Positions 1-5,535 of a stretch of 5,535 bases of DNA are shown here, one piece after another. This DNA comes from an uncultured Ellagibacter sp. (GTDB lineage Bacteria > Actinomycetota > Coriobacteriia > Coriobacteriales > Eggerthellaceae). A program made the translations under genes and the position numbers. Each line of letters begins with the position of its first letter. Positions within the stretch are counted from its first letter, which is position 1. The DNA lies in contig CAKUIV010000127.1 in assembly GCA_934661105.1 (NCBI GenBank), positions 1-5,535 on the forward strand. Direction: 5' to 3'. Below the pieces are notes generated by a model. It saw nothing but the letters and a program-made list of their open reading frames with translations, was not told where the DNA came from and ran no database searches.

Positions 1-96
1 CCCTATTACGACATCCCCGGCTACTGCTACGGCCTGTGCATCGACTCCGGCTACATCGCCGCAACCGAGGCCGTCGCATACACGCAGGGTGCGTAG
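1..96 (+). CDS. C-terminal end of an FAD-binding (fumarate reductase-like) flavoprotein, cut by the window edge
   Basis: Frame 1 is open from the first base to a TAG at 94-96 and gives 31 residues. The tail contains the pattern PG-x3-G-x4-SG (residues 6-17 here), followed by a short hydrophobic stretch with Ala-Ala. The same pattern with identical spacing occurs near the C-termini of the two complete flavoproteins in this window (residues 504-515 of the 525-aa protein, 517-528 of the 540-aa protein), and an 18-residue stretch aligns with the latter without gaps. In FAD_binding_2 proteins this segment closes the FAD-binding domain. The gene is therefore most likely a third family member, transcribed toward the other two and ended by the terminator at 144-190. 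Its substrate, start and signal peptide are outside the window. With only 31 residues, the family call rests on this motif alone. Confidence 0.72.
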   Translation, partial: PYYDIPGYCYGLCIDSGYIAATEAVAYTQGA

Positions 97-143
97 GTTC
101 TGGTTTGAAGTAGTATCTGGACGGAATTAGACAGGTTGCCTTA

Positions 144-190
144 CCGGCGCCCCTCCCGATTTTAGCGATTCGGGAGGGGCGCCGGTTTTT
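144..190 (+). terminator. Strong rho-independent terminator for the plus-strand flavoprotein gene
   Basis: A perfect 16-bp inverted repeat (left arm 144-159, right arm 170-185, GC-rich) encloses a 10-base loop. It is followed directly by five T at 186-190 and another T-run at 196-199. It lies 48 bases after the TAG of the plus-strand gene. Read on the minus strand, no T-run follows the stem, so it should work best for plus-strand transcription, although the stem may also slow transcripts arriving from the minus-strand operon. Confidence 0.93.
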
Positions 191-457
191 CTCGTTTTGC
201 GGCCCGTTCACCAATTCGACCACCCATCGGCCACTTTTCGGGCAGAGCTGAAAACCGCTCTCAGGAGGCCAGTCACGGTCGGCGATCTGGTCAGGAATCT
301 GGACGTGTATAGGGGACGGGCATCGGACCCGACTCCGGCGACATCACGAAGCACTGCGTGTGAATGGGACACGCCGTCGCCCTGTGCTGGAAGGCCATCA
401 ACACACGACAAGACGGGCCCCTTTGACACGCGACTCGAGGAGGGCGCGGACCAGGTC
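191..457. other. Intergenic stretch between convergent transcription units, no supportable gene
   Basis: This is the space between the plus-strand terminator and the stop of the 525-aa minus-strand flavoprotein. I see no convincing gene. A 73-codon minus-strand frame (208-429, GTG start) has no ribosome binding site and no recognisable domain. A small inverted repeat sits at 356-361 / 369-374 (6-bp arms, 7-base loop). No hairpin followed by a T-run is visible for the minus-strand operon here, so where that transcript ends is unclear. The 200-290 part could belong to a dispersed intergenic repeat, but that needs genome comparison. Confidence 0.6.
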
Positions 458-2035
458 TTACTTCGCGGCGATGTCGTTGCCTGCGACGAAGCCGCTACTC
501 ACGCACCAGCCCTGCATTTCGCCGGGTACGACGCTGGAGTTGTAGTAGTAGCCGAAGCAGCCGCCCGCGTCGGAGCCGATTGCGTAGAGACCGCTCACGA
601 CCTCGCCCGTCTCATGGTTGATGACCTGGCAGGTCGTGTCCACCTTCAACCCACCGAGGGTGTTGTAGAAGGCCAGCTTGTTACGGAAGGCGTAGAACGG
701 CGGCTCGGACACGGGGACCAAGAACTCCGCCGCCTTGCCGAACGCGGAGTCCTCGCCGGCCTCGCAGAAACCGTTGTACGCCTGGATGGTCTCAGCCAGG
801 GCTGCAGGGTTGATGCCGGCCTTCTCGGCAAGCTCCTCGATGGTGTCGGCACTGTAGCACCCGTAGGAACCGTCGGCGACGACGGCTTGTGCGAGCTCGG
901 TAGCGTTCGCAACCGGCTTGCCTGCCTCGATGTCGGTGAAGAGCTGGCCCTGCCAGGGACCTTCCTTCTCAATCTTGGCCAGGAACGCCGCGTCAAAGAT
1001 GCTGAAGATCTTGTCCTGCTGCGAGCACGCTTCGCCATTGACGGTCCAGTCCTCCACCTTGCAGAGCTCCTCAGTCACGAAACGGCGGCCGCGGGAATTG
1101 ACCCACACAAGGGCCTGCTGCTTGGCGAACAGAATGTTCTCCGCCGCGCCTTCGCCAGGGAAGTCGGCGAGCTTGAGGTTGGCGTAGCTCACGGCGCTGG
1201 GGTGGTGCAAGCTACCGCCGGCCTCCAGGCCAAAGCGCACGCCGTCGCCGGTGGGCATATTCATGAGACCGTAGAACTCCACGACGCCATACGCCGTGCC
1301 GGTGTACTTCTCGAACATCTCGGCGTTTGCACCGAAGCCGCCGCATGCAAGCACGACTGCGGGGGCATCGATCTCCACAATCTCCCCGGCGGCGGACTGG
1401 GCGATTACCCCAGCCGCGGCACCACCGGCGAGGAGTAACTGCTTGGCCTCGGTCTCGAACAAGAACTGCACGCCATACTCGACTGCCTTGACGTAGAGCT
1501 TATCGATAAGACCGCCGCCGGTCAGGCCCGCGCCAACCGCATCGGGGCTGACGGGCTGATGGACGCTGCCAAGCACGTTGAACTCGATGCCTTGGTCAAG
1601 CAGCCAGCCAGTTGCGGGGCCGGAGGTCTCGGCGTAGAGACGGACAGTTTCGGCGTTGCAGGCGTTGCGGTGGTAGGTGACCTGCGTGTTGATGTAATCC
1701 TCGATGGCGATGGCGCCGTCGACGTCCAGGCCGTCGGGTGCCTCAAAGGCCGCGAAGCCGGCGGTGTAGCGGGAGCAACCGCCAACCTGCGCCTCCTCGA
1801 GCTTCTCGACGAGGACGACCGACTTGCCGAGCTCGGCAGCGCGCGTTGCGGCGATGAGGCCGGACGTTCCCGAGCCGATGACAACCGCGTCGGCGGCGAT
1901 AACCTGGGCGGGCGTGAGCTCCTCGACTGCCGATGCTTCAGCGGCGCCGGCGAGCGCGGGTGCCAGGGCTGCTGCGCCAGCTCCCAGTGTAGCTGCGCTG
2001 ATGAGGCCCCTGCGGGTCATGGTGGTGTCAAGCAT
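458..2035 (-). CDS. Tat-exported FAD-binding flavoprotein, fumarate reductase/succinate dehydrogenase flavoprotein-like oxidoreductase (525 aa)
   Basis: Single-domain FAD_binding_2 oxidoreductase, probably acting outside the membrane on an unidentified organic substrate. Residues 1-36 are a Tat signal: TRRGLIS at 7-13, a hydrophobic Ala/Leu/Gly stretch, and an ASA-type cleavage site near 34-36. The FAD site shows GSGTSG (54-59), acidic E77 closing the second strand, a GG turn at 85-86, ACGGFG (230-235), and GLYAIGSDAGG (482-492). The capping domain carries GRRF (316-319) and the TIEELAEKAGI helix (398-408). By hand alignment with flavocytochrome c3, the catalytic Arg is K326, the GVHHTMGG His motif reads FYNTLGG, and the NRLGG Arg is absent, so fumarate is unlikely. 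There is no haem motif. The ATG at 2035 was chosen over an upstream extension because AGGAGGA lies 5 bases before it and the Tat motif follows. It is the last gene of the minus-strand set. Confidence 0.93.
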   Translation of the reverse strand: MLDTTMTRRGLISAATLGAGAAALAPALAGAAEASAVEELTPAQVIAADAVVIGSGTSGLIAATRAAELGKSVVLVEKLEEAQVGGCSRYTAGFAAFEAPDGLDVDGAIAIEDYINTQVTYHRNACNAETVRLYAETSGPATGWLLDQGIEFNVLGSVHQPVSPDAVGAGLTGGGLIDKLYVKAVEYGVQFLFETEAKQLLLAGGAAAGVIAQSAAGEIVEIDAPAVVLACGGFGANAEMFEKYTGTAYGVVEFYGLMNMPTGDGVRFGLEAGGSLHHPSAVSYANLKLADFPGEGAAENILFAKQQALVWVNSRGRRFVTEELCKVEDWTVNGEACSQQDKIFSIFDAAFLAKIEKEGPWQGQLFTDIEAGKPVANATELAQAVVADGSYGCYSADTIEELAEKAGINPAALAETIQAYNGFCEAGEDSAFGKAAEFLVPVSEPPFYAFRNKLAFYNTLGGLKVDTTCQVINHETGEVVSGLYAIGSDAGGCFGYYYNSSVVPGEMQGWCVSSGFVAGNDIAAK

Positions 2036-2040
2036 GGTGG

Positions 2041-2047
2041 TCCTCCT
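2041..2047 (-). promoter_or_regulatory. Ribosome binding site fixing the start of the 525-aa flavoprotein
   Basis: The minus strand reads AGGAGGA, 5 bases before the ATG at 2035. This near-perfect site rules out the longer open frame that runs back to 2251: the extra 72 residues are Arg/Cys/His-rich, overlap the end of the upstream gene, and would bury the Tat signal. Confidence 0.9.
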
Positions 2048-2079
2048 TGTTTTCACGAAAAACAGACGGGCGGAACAGG

Positions 2080-2115
2080 GGACGCCTCTGCAAGGCACCG
2101 CTCGCAGAGGCGTCC
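2080..2115 (-). promoter_or_regulatory. Perfect 12-bp hairpin between the two flavoprotein genes
   Basis: The arms at 2080-2091 and 2104-2115 are perfectly complementary around a 12-base loop. The hairpin begins 24 bases after the TAA of the upstream flavoprotein gene and sits 32 bases before the ribosome binding site of the next. On the minus strand the T-run comes only about 16 bases past the stem, near 2058-2062 (complement), so it is not a textbook intrinsic terminator. It could be a leaky terminator, an mRNA-stabilising or processing hairpin, or an attenuator. A small 5-bp stem (2049-2053 / 2059-2063) lies next to the ribosome binding site. I see no good promoter in this 104-bp gap, which favours co-transcription. 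Confidence 0.75.
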
Positions 2116-2139
2116 GTATGTAGTGCAATGTGCGGCGAC

Positions 2140-3762
2140 TTACTCGGTCTTGCCGCAGACGCGCCATGCAGCAACACGACCGGAGACCATGGCACGGCCA
2201 ATGCTGATGCCGGGCATGTTGAGTGGATACTGGGTGCCACCGAACATGCATCCGGAGTCGTTGCCCACGGCGAAGAGGCCCTCGATGACCTTGCCGTTGG
2301 GATTCACGACTTGGTAGTCCTTTGTGACCTCAAGACCACTCATCGTGCACAGCACGGTCGCATGACGCCTGAACGCGTAGAACGGGGCCTTGGCGACAGG
2401 CTTCATACGCTTGGCCTGCTTGCCGAAGTCCTCATCGATGCCCTTCCTGCACAGCTCGTTGTAGCGCTCGACCGTGGCGACGAAGGCATCCACAGGCACA
2501 CCCATGTTCTCGGCGAGCTCTTCGATTGTGTCGCCCGTGTACAGGTCGCCTGCTTCCAGAGCTGCGGGGACCATGGTCGGCCAGTCACCGAAGAGGTTGC
2601 CCTGGCCCATGTCGGGACAGTCGGCGGCGTAGTTGTCATCAAAGACCTGGAAATGGCACCCCTCGGGCTGCATAGTATCCTGGAAGGGCATGTAGGCGTA
2701 GCTCATCTCCTCGTTGGAGAAGCGTTCGCCGTTCAGGTTTACGCGCAAGAACGGCACGACGGCACCGTTGTAGTTGGGGGCGTCCACGGGCGGGTCGTAG
2801 TGGACGGCCGCGCAGTGAGGCGCGTCCTCGATGCGGCCGCCGGCCCAGTAGCCCATGAGGATGCCGTCGCCGTCCTCACCGCCGCCGACCTGCGAAGAGG
2901 GCATTTTGTTCCACAGCGGCATGTACTCCTGACGCATGGCCATGTTATGGCTGTAGCCGCCGGTCGCGAGGATGACGCCCTTGGCTGCCTTGGCCAGCAC
3001 GATGGAGCCGTCGGCACCCTTGCCGTAGACGCCGGTCACCCTGCCGTCCTCGACCTTAAGTTGCACGGCGGGCGTCTCGAAACGTGCCTGGATGTCGGCG
3101 CCGTTCTCGATGGCATTGTCATAGATGTAGTTCGCAATGCTGAAGAACGGCTCGCCGCCAACCGTAAGCGACCCCGACGCGAGGTGTGTGGCGTTGTAAC
3201 AGAAGTTGAAGGCGTTGTCATCGTCAGGCACGGGGAAAGGGATGCCCATGGAGGGACCAAGCTCGGGGTTCTCATCCATGAGCTTGCACCACCAGTTGCC
3301 GACCTCCTCGCCATAGTTGACCCAATTGCGCCACATGACGGTCTTGCCGTGGTTCTCGTTCAGGGAGCGCTGGATTGTATTCACGATATCCCAGGCGTCG
3401 TTCTGGATGCCTGCCACGGCGAGGGCGGTGGTGTTGGGGAACGCGACGCCCGTGCCGAAGGTGTAGGGGGTGTCGGCCTTCTGGAAGCAGAAGACCTTGG
3501 CGCCCTCCTCGGCTGCGGTCACCGCAGCAACGACGCCTGCGTTGCCCAGGCCCACAACAACGACGTCGGCCTCGACGGTCTCGGCGACGTCAGCGTCATC
3601 GATGGGTGTCGGTGCGGCCTTGTAATCCGCGCCAGTCTTGGGGGTCTCGTCTGCACCGGCAAGCACGGCTTCCTTCATAAACGCGATGGTGGACGCCGCA
3701 GCGGCGGTGCCGGCGATAAGCGACCTGCGAGTGATGGGTGTGTCGGACATACTGTTGCTCAT
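2140..3762 (-). CDS. Tat-exported FAD-binding flavoprotein, fumarate reductase/succinate dehydrogenase flavoprotein-like oxidoreductase (540 aa)
   Basis: FAD_binding_2 oxidoreductase, probably exported folded with its FAD and acting in extracytoplasmic electron transfer to or from an unknown compound. The Tat signal has TRRSLIA at 11-17, a hydrophobic region to about 35, and a likely AGA cleavage site near 35-37. FAD-binding elements are GLGNAG (71-76), ATGGY (266-270) and GLFAVGNDSGC (495-505). The capping domain carries GERF (345-348) and the DTIEELAENMGV helix (411-422). Oddities: Q94 stands where the ribose-binding Glu normally ends the second strand; Y355 occupies the catalytic Arg position of flavocytochrome c3 fumarate reductase; the His motif reads VLCTMSG (470-476). 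No haem domain. The 540 residues fit a family member without a cytochrome part. The start at 3762 has AAGGAG 8 bases upstream; the Met four codons later would be too far from it. It is the first flavoprotein downstream of the LuxR gene. Confidence 0.93.
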   Translation of the reverse strand: MSNSMSDTPITRRSLIAGTAAAASTIAFMKEAVLAGADETPKTGADYKAAPTPIDDADVAETVEADVVVVGLGNAGVVAAVTAAEEGAKVFCFQKADTPYTFGTGVAFPNTTALAVAGIQNDAWDIVNTIQRSLNENHGKTVMWRNWVNYGEEVGNWWCKLMDENPELGPSMGIPFPVPDDDNAFNFCYNATHLASGSLTVGGEPFFSIANYIYDNAIENGADIQARFETPAVQLKVEDGRVTGVYGKGADGSIVLAKAAKGVILATGGYSHNMAMRQEYMPLWNKMPSSQVGGGEDGDGILMGYWAGGRIEDAPHCAAVHYDPPVDAPNYNGAVVPFLRVNLNGERFSNEEMSYAYMPFQDTMQPEGCHFQVFDDNYAADCPDMGQGNLFGDWPTMVPAALEAGDLYTGDTIEELAENMGVPVDAFVATVERYNELCRKGIDEDFGKQAKRMKPVAKAPFYAFRRHATVLCTMSGLEVTKDYQVVNPNGKVIEGLFAVGNDSGCMFGGTQYPLNMPGISIGRAMVSGRVAAWRVCGKTE

Positions 3763-3770
3763 GTGTGTTT

Positions 3771-3776
3771 CTCCTT
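3771..3776 (-). promoter_or_regulatory. Ribosome binding site of the 540-aa flavoprotein
   Basis: The minus strand reads AAGGAG, 8 bases before the ATG at 3762. This supports the first Met rather than the Met four codons downstream. Confidence 0.85.
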
Positions 3777-3848
3777 GTTCGAAGCGATACGGCGGTGCCG
3801 AATCAACATCTTGAAAGTAGGGCTACACGGCTGAGCTCACATCGTCCG

Positions 3849-3867
3849 AATCTTATGATTGATTATC
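3849..3867 (-). promoter_or_regulatory. Candidate promoter/operator region of the flavoprotein operon
   Basis: The 145-bp gap between the LuxR stop and the 540-aa flavoprotein has an AT-rich patch in otherwise GC-rich DNA. On the minus strand GATAAT (complement of 3862-3867) is a 5/6 match to a -10 box. No good -35 box lies 16-18 bases upstream, as is common for promoters that need an activator. Just downstream of it, 3849-3860 is an imperfect palindrome (10 of 12 positions symmetric, AATC...GATT). Transcription from here would give a leader of about 90 bases. No intrinsic terminator for the LuxR gene is visible in the gap, so read-through from LuxR into the flavoproteins is also possible. 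Confidence 0.35.
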
Positions 3868-3907
3868 CTTGCAGGCAGATAGGCTAAAACGTATTGATGG
3901 GGGATTT

Positions 3908-5440
3908 TTACCGTGAGTCCTCGACGCTCTGGGCTTCGTCGCGAGCGAGGCTCAGAAAGTCCTGGCGATTGTGGGCCCCGCATTTCTCATAAATGTGCCG
4001 CAGGTGGGTCTTCGCCGTTCCCTCCGATATAGAGAGGGCCTGCTGTATGTACGGCAGGCTTCTTCCCTCAATAAGCAGCTTGGCTACCTCGGACTCGCGA
4101 GGGCTCAAGCCAAAGCGCCGGGCGAATGACTCGGCAAATATGTTTTCGGGTGCTTCGGCGGACGGTTCCGAGGGCACGTCCAGAGCGCTCTCTTTGGCGA
4201 GGTCTGCTTGTGATACGTGTGCACCCAGCGCACCACCATTGATGTCAAGGGGAATAAAAACCGCCAGTGCTGCGGGCAACAGGAGTACGAGACAGGCATA
4301 TCCAACGAGCATAGGGTCAATCGTCTCGAGGAGGTCGTGAGCGGGACCGCCCAGCAGCCACCACGTGAGCAGCTGTCCCATAAAGAGGCTGTCAAGAAGC
4401 ACTGCAAGACACATTGATGCACCGCCGCGTGCTGATCTACCCCAGTTGGTAGACCATAGGAACAGGGTCATTTCAAACAGCGCGGTGGCGGACATGACCA
4501 GTAACGTAGAGAGCGCTGGCGACGTCTGTAGCACAAGCGAGTACAGCATAGTGCCGATGACATAGGCGGCGAATATGAGGCGCTGAAGACTTGACGCGAA
4601 CAGCGCGCACCCGCGCCTCGCACTTATGCGATTCAAGGCAATCAGCAGAACGAAGAAGAGGCAGATACCCAAGCTCTGGATTACGGTTGCTTCGCCCCTG
4701 CCTGGGGCGTCGCTCCTTCCAATCGAGACGAACCACATGCCCATGAACGCTACACCGTAGAGGAACGATCCCATGGCGGGCTTTATGAGCGACATTATGG
4801 ATGCGTCCGACGATGGCCGGCGGTCTTCCTTCGCCTCTTGTGGCGTGGCTTCAGGGGATGCAGCATCGGTCAATATGATTGCCCCGCAAACGGCGAGACA
4901 TGCGAGAAGAAGCCAGACGAATGGCCTCACCTGGACAGAGAGTCCCGAAATAAACGCGTTTATCAACGCCGATAGTGCAAATGAGACAGCGAGTTCGGTA
5001 ACGGGCGAGTCCTTTGTGGCTGACAGCCTCTCAATTGCCATGCATAGGCAAGACATCGCAGCGAACGAACTGGCGCAAATCGCCAAGATGAACGTGACGC
5101 CGAATGTCGCCGATGAGGGAAAGGCCTGCTGCGCGAGCACGCAAGACAGGACAAGCGCAGGCAGCACCAGGGCGATAATGCGAGGATTCAGAACAAGTCT
5201 CTTGTGCGAAATCAAACGTACCGTGGCGCTCACGGCAAGCGCAATGATATTGAGAAGCAGGGCGATAAGAGAGGCCAAATCGCCCGATAGAACATCGGAG
5301 GAAAGAGCCAAGGGGATGACGACATTGGCGAGTCCGATCCAGGACCAGCAGAAAGCAAGGATGATGATTGGAACGATGCACGCCACAGGGATACGTCTCC
5401 GCAAAGTCATGGACGTACCTGTGGCTTCACCTTCGATCAT
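3908..5440 (-). CDS. Membrane-embedded LuxR-family transcriptional regulator (N-terminal ~12-TM domain, C-terminal LuxR HTH)
   Basis: Predicted one-component regulator that senses at or in the membrane and binds DNA from there, most plausibly controlling the adjacent flavoprotein genes and itself. Numbering from the ATG at 5440 (510 aa): about twelve hydrophobic segments fall roughly between residues 18 and 397, in two blocks of six split by a charged loop near 193-217, a layout resembling MFS transporters. An acidic linker (about 410-440) leads to a LuxR/GerE helix-turn-helix starting with LSPRESEVAKLL at 445, with the recognition-helix region SISEGTAKTHLRHIYEKCG. There is no receiver domain. 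A GTG two codons earlier (5446) is possible, but it overlaps the AAGGGG ribosome binding site (5446-5451), which lies 5 bases before the ATG, so the ATG is preferred. Base composition looks less GC-rich than in the flavoprotein genes. The ligand is unknown. Confidence 0.92.
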   Translation of the reverse strand: MIEGEATGTSMTLRRRIPVACIVPIIILAFCWSWIGLANVVIPLALSSDVLSGDLASLIALLLNIIALAVSATVRLISHKRLVLNPRIIALVLPALVLSCVLAQQAFPSSATFGVTFILAICASSFAAMSCLCMAIERLSATKDSPVTELAVSFALSALINAFISGLSVQVRPFVWLLLACLAVCGAIILTDAASPEATPQEAKEDRRPSSDASIMSLIKPAMGSFLYGVAFMGMWFVSIGRSDAPGRGEATVIQSLGICLFFVLLIALNRISARRGCALFASSLQRLIFAAYVIGTMLYSLVLQTSPALSTLLVMSATALFEMTLFLWSTNWGRSARGGASMCLAVLLDSLFMGQLLTWWLLGGPAHDLLETIDPMLVGYACLVLLLPAALAVFIPLDINGGALGAHVSQADLAKESALDVPSEPSAEAPENIFAESFARRFGLSPRESEVAKLLIEGRSLPYIQQALSISEGTAKTHLRHIYEKCGAHNRQDFLSLARDEAQSVEDSR

Positions 5441-5463
5441 GAGCACCCCTTATTGCCGCTGAA

Positions 5464-5492
5464 AGTATACTCATGAGTATAGAACGAGTCAC
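5464..5492 (-). promoter_or_regulatory. Predicted sigma70-type promoter of the LuxR gene
   Basis: On the minus strand, GTGACT (complement of 5487-5492, 4/6 to TTGACA) is followed after exactly 17 bases by TATACT (complement of 5464-5469, 5/6 to TATAAT). Transcription would start near 5457 and give a leader of about 17 bases that holds the AAGGGG ribosome binding site at 5446-5451. Spacing to the ATG at 5440 fits well. Confidence 0.6.
5466..5481. promoter_or_regulatory. Perfect 16-bp palindrome within the LuxR promoter, candidate operator
   Basis: TATACTCATGAGTATA reads identically on both strands. It fills most of the spacer and overlaps four of the six bases of the predicted -10 box of the LuxR promoter. 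This position suits a repressor or autoregulator, and LuxR HTH domains usually bind dyad sites as dimers. Which protein binds is inference; it could also serve a divergent promoter whose gene lies beyond the window. Confidence 0.55.
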
Positions 5493-5535
5493 GCGGGCGA
5501 TTGTCCATAAGATGCCGCGAGCCAGCAATTCAGCC

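Noticed and set aside
208..429. 73-codon minus-strand frame with a GTG start
   Set aside because: No ribosome binding site before the GTG, no known domain, Arg/Ser/Val-rich random-looking composition; kept only as part of the intergenic description.
197..1438. 413-codon plus-strand open frame
   Set aside because: It lies antisense to the 525-aa flavoprotein, has no recognisable domain and no ribosome binding site, and is the expected by-product of GC-rich codon bias on the coding strand.
2036..2251. 72-residue N-terminal extension of the 525-aa flavoprotein
   Set aside because: It overlaps the upstream gene and would bury the Tat motif, while an excellent AGGAGGA sits right before the ATG at 2035.
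2047..3834. 595-codon plus-strand open frame
   Set aside because: Antisense shadow of the 540-aa flavoprotein. The product is low-complexity Val/Gly/His/Asp-rich with no domain, while the minus strand encodes a clear Tat flavoprotein.
4773..5462. 229-codon plus-strand open frame
   Set aside because: Antisense to the transmembrane part of the LuxR regulator, with no recognisable motif; the opposite strand has a well-supported gene.
5489..5534. Possible 3' end of an upstream minus-strand gene (about 14 codons ending in TGA)
   Set aside because: Too short, no recognisable residues, and codon third positions do not show the bias of the other genes; cannot be told from chance.
5512..5535. Possible start of a divergent plus-strand gene (ATG at 5512)
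   Set aside because: No ribosome binding site precedes the ATG and only eight codons are visible.

Overview
The window is GC-rich DNA and most likely comes from an actinobacterium of the Eggerthellaceae (Coriobacteriia: Eggerthella, Gordonibacter, Slackia or Adlercreutzia relatives). The basis is the gene mix: Tat-exported, single-domain FAD_binding_2 (fumarate reductase-like) flavoproteins beside a LuxR-type regulator whose DNA-binding domain is fused to about 12 membrane helices. That combination is characteristic of the family, but the assignment is inference because there is no rRNA or other marker gene here.

Layout. Positions 1-96 (+) hold the last 31 codons of a gene whose C-terminus matches the two complete flavoproteins in this window; a strong intrinsic terminator follows at 144-190. 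Positions 191-457 have no supportable gene. Three minus-strand genes follow, listed here in transcription order. A membrane-bound LuxR regulator (5440 to 3908) has a short leader, and a perfect 16-bp palindrome is embedded in its predicted promoter. A 540-aa Tat flavoprotein (3762 to 2140) lies 145 bp downstream, with a possible promoter in the gap. A second, 525-aa Tat flavoprotein (2035 to 458) lies 104 bp further on, with a perfect 12-bp-arm hairpin in the gap.

Likely biology. The regulator probably senses a small molecule at or in the membrane and controls the adjacent flavoproteins, which would act outside the membrane as reductases or dehydrogenases, using organic compounds as respiratory electron acceptors or donors. 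Both complete flavoproteins keep the FAD-binding and capping-domain framework. By manual alignment both lack the catalytic Arg and His and the substrate-binding Arg of fumarate reductase, so the substrate is probably not fumarate. Neither has a haem domain and no cytochrome or membrane quinol-oxidising partner is encoded here, so the electron partner is either off-window or shared. The substrates cannot be read from the sequence.
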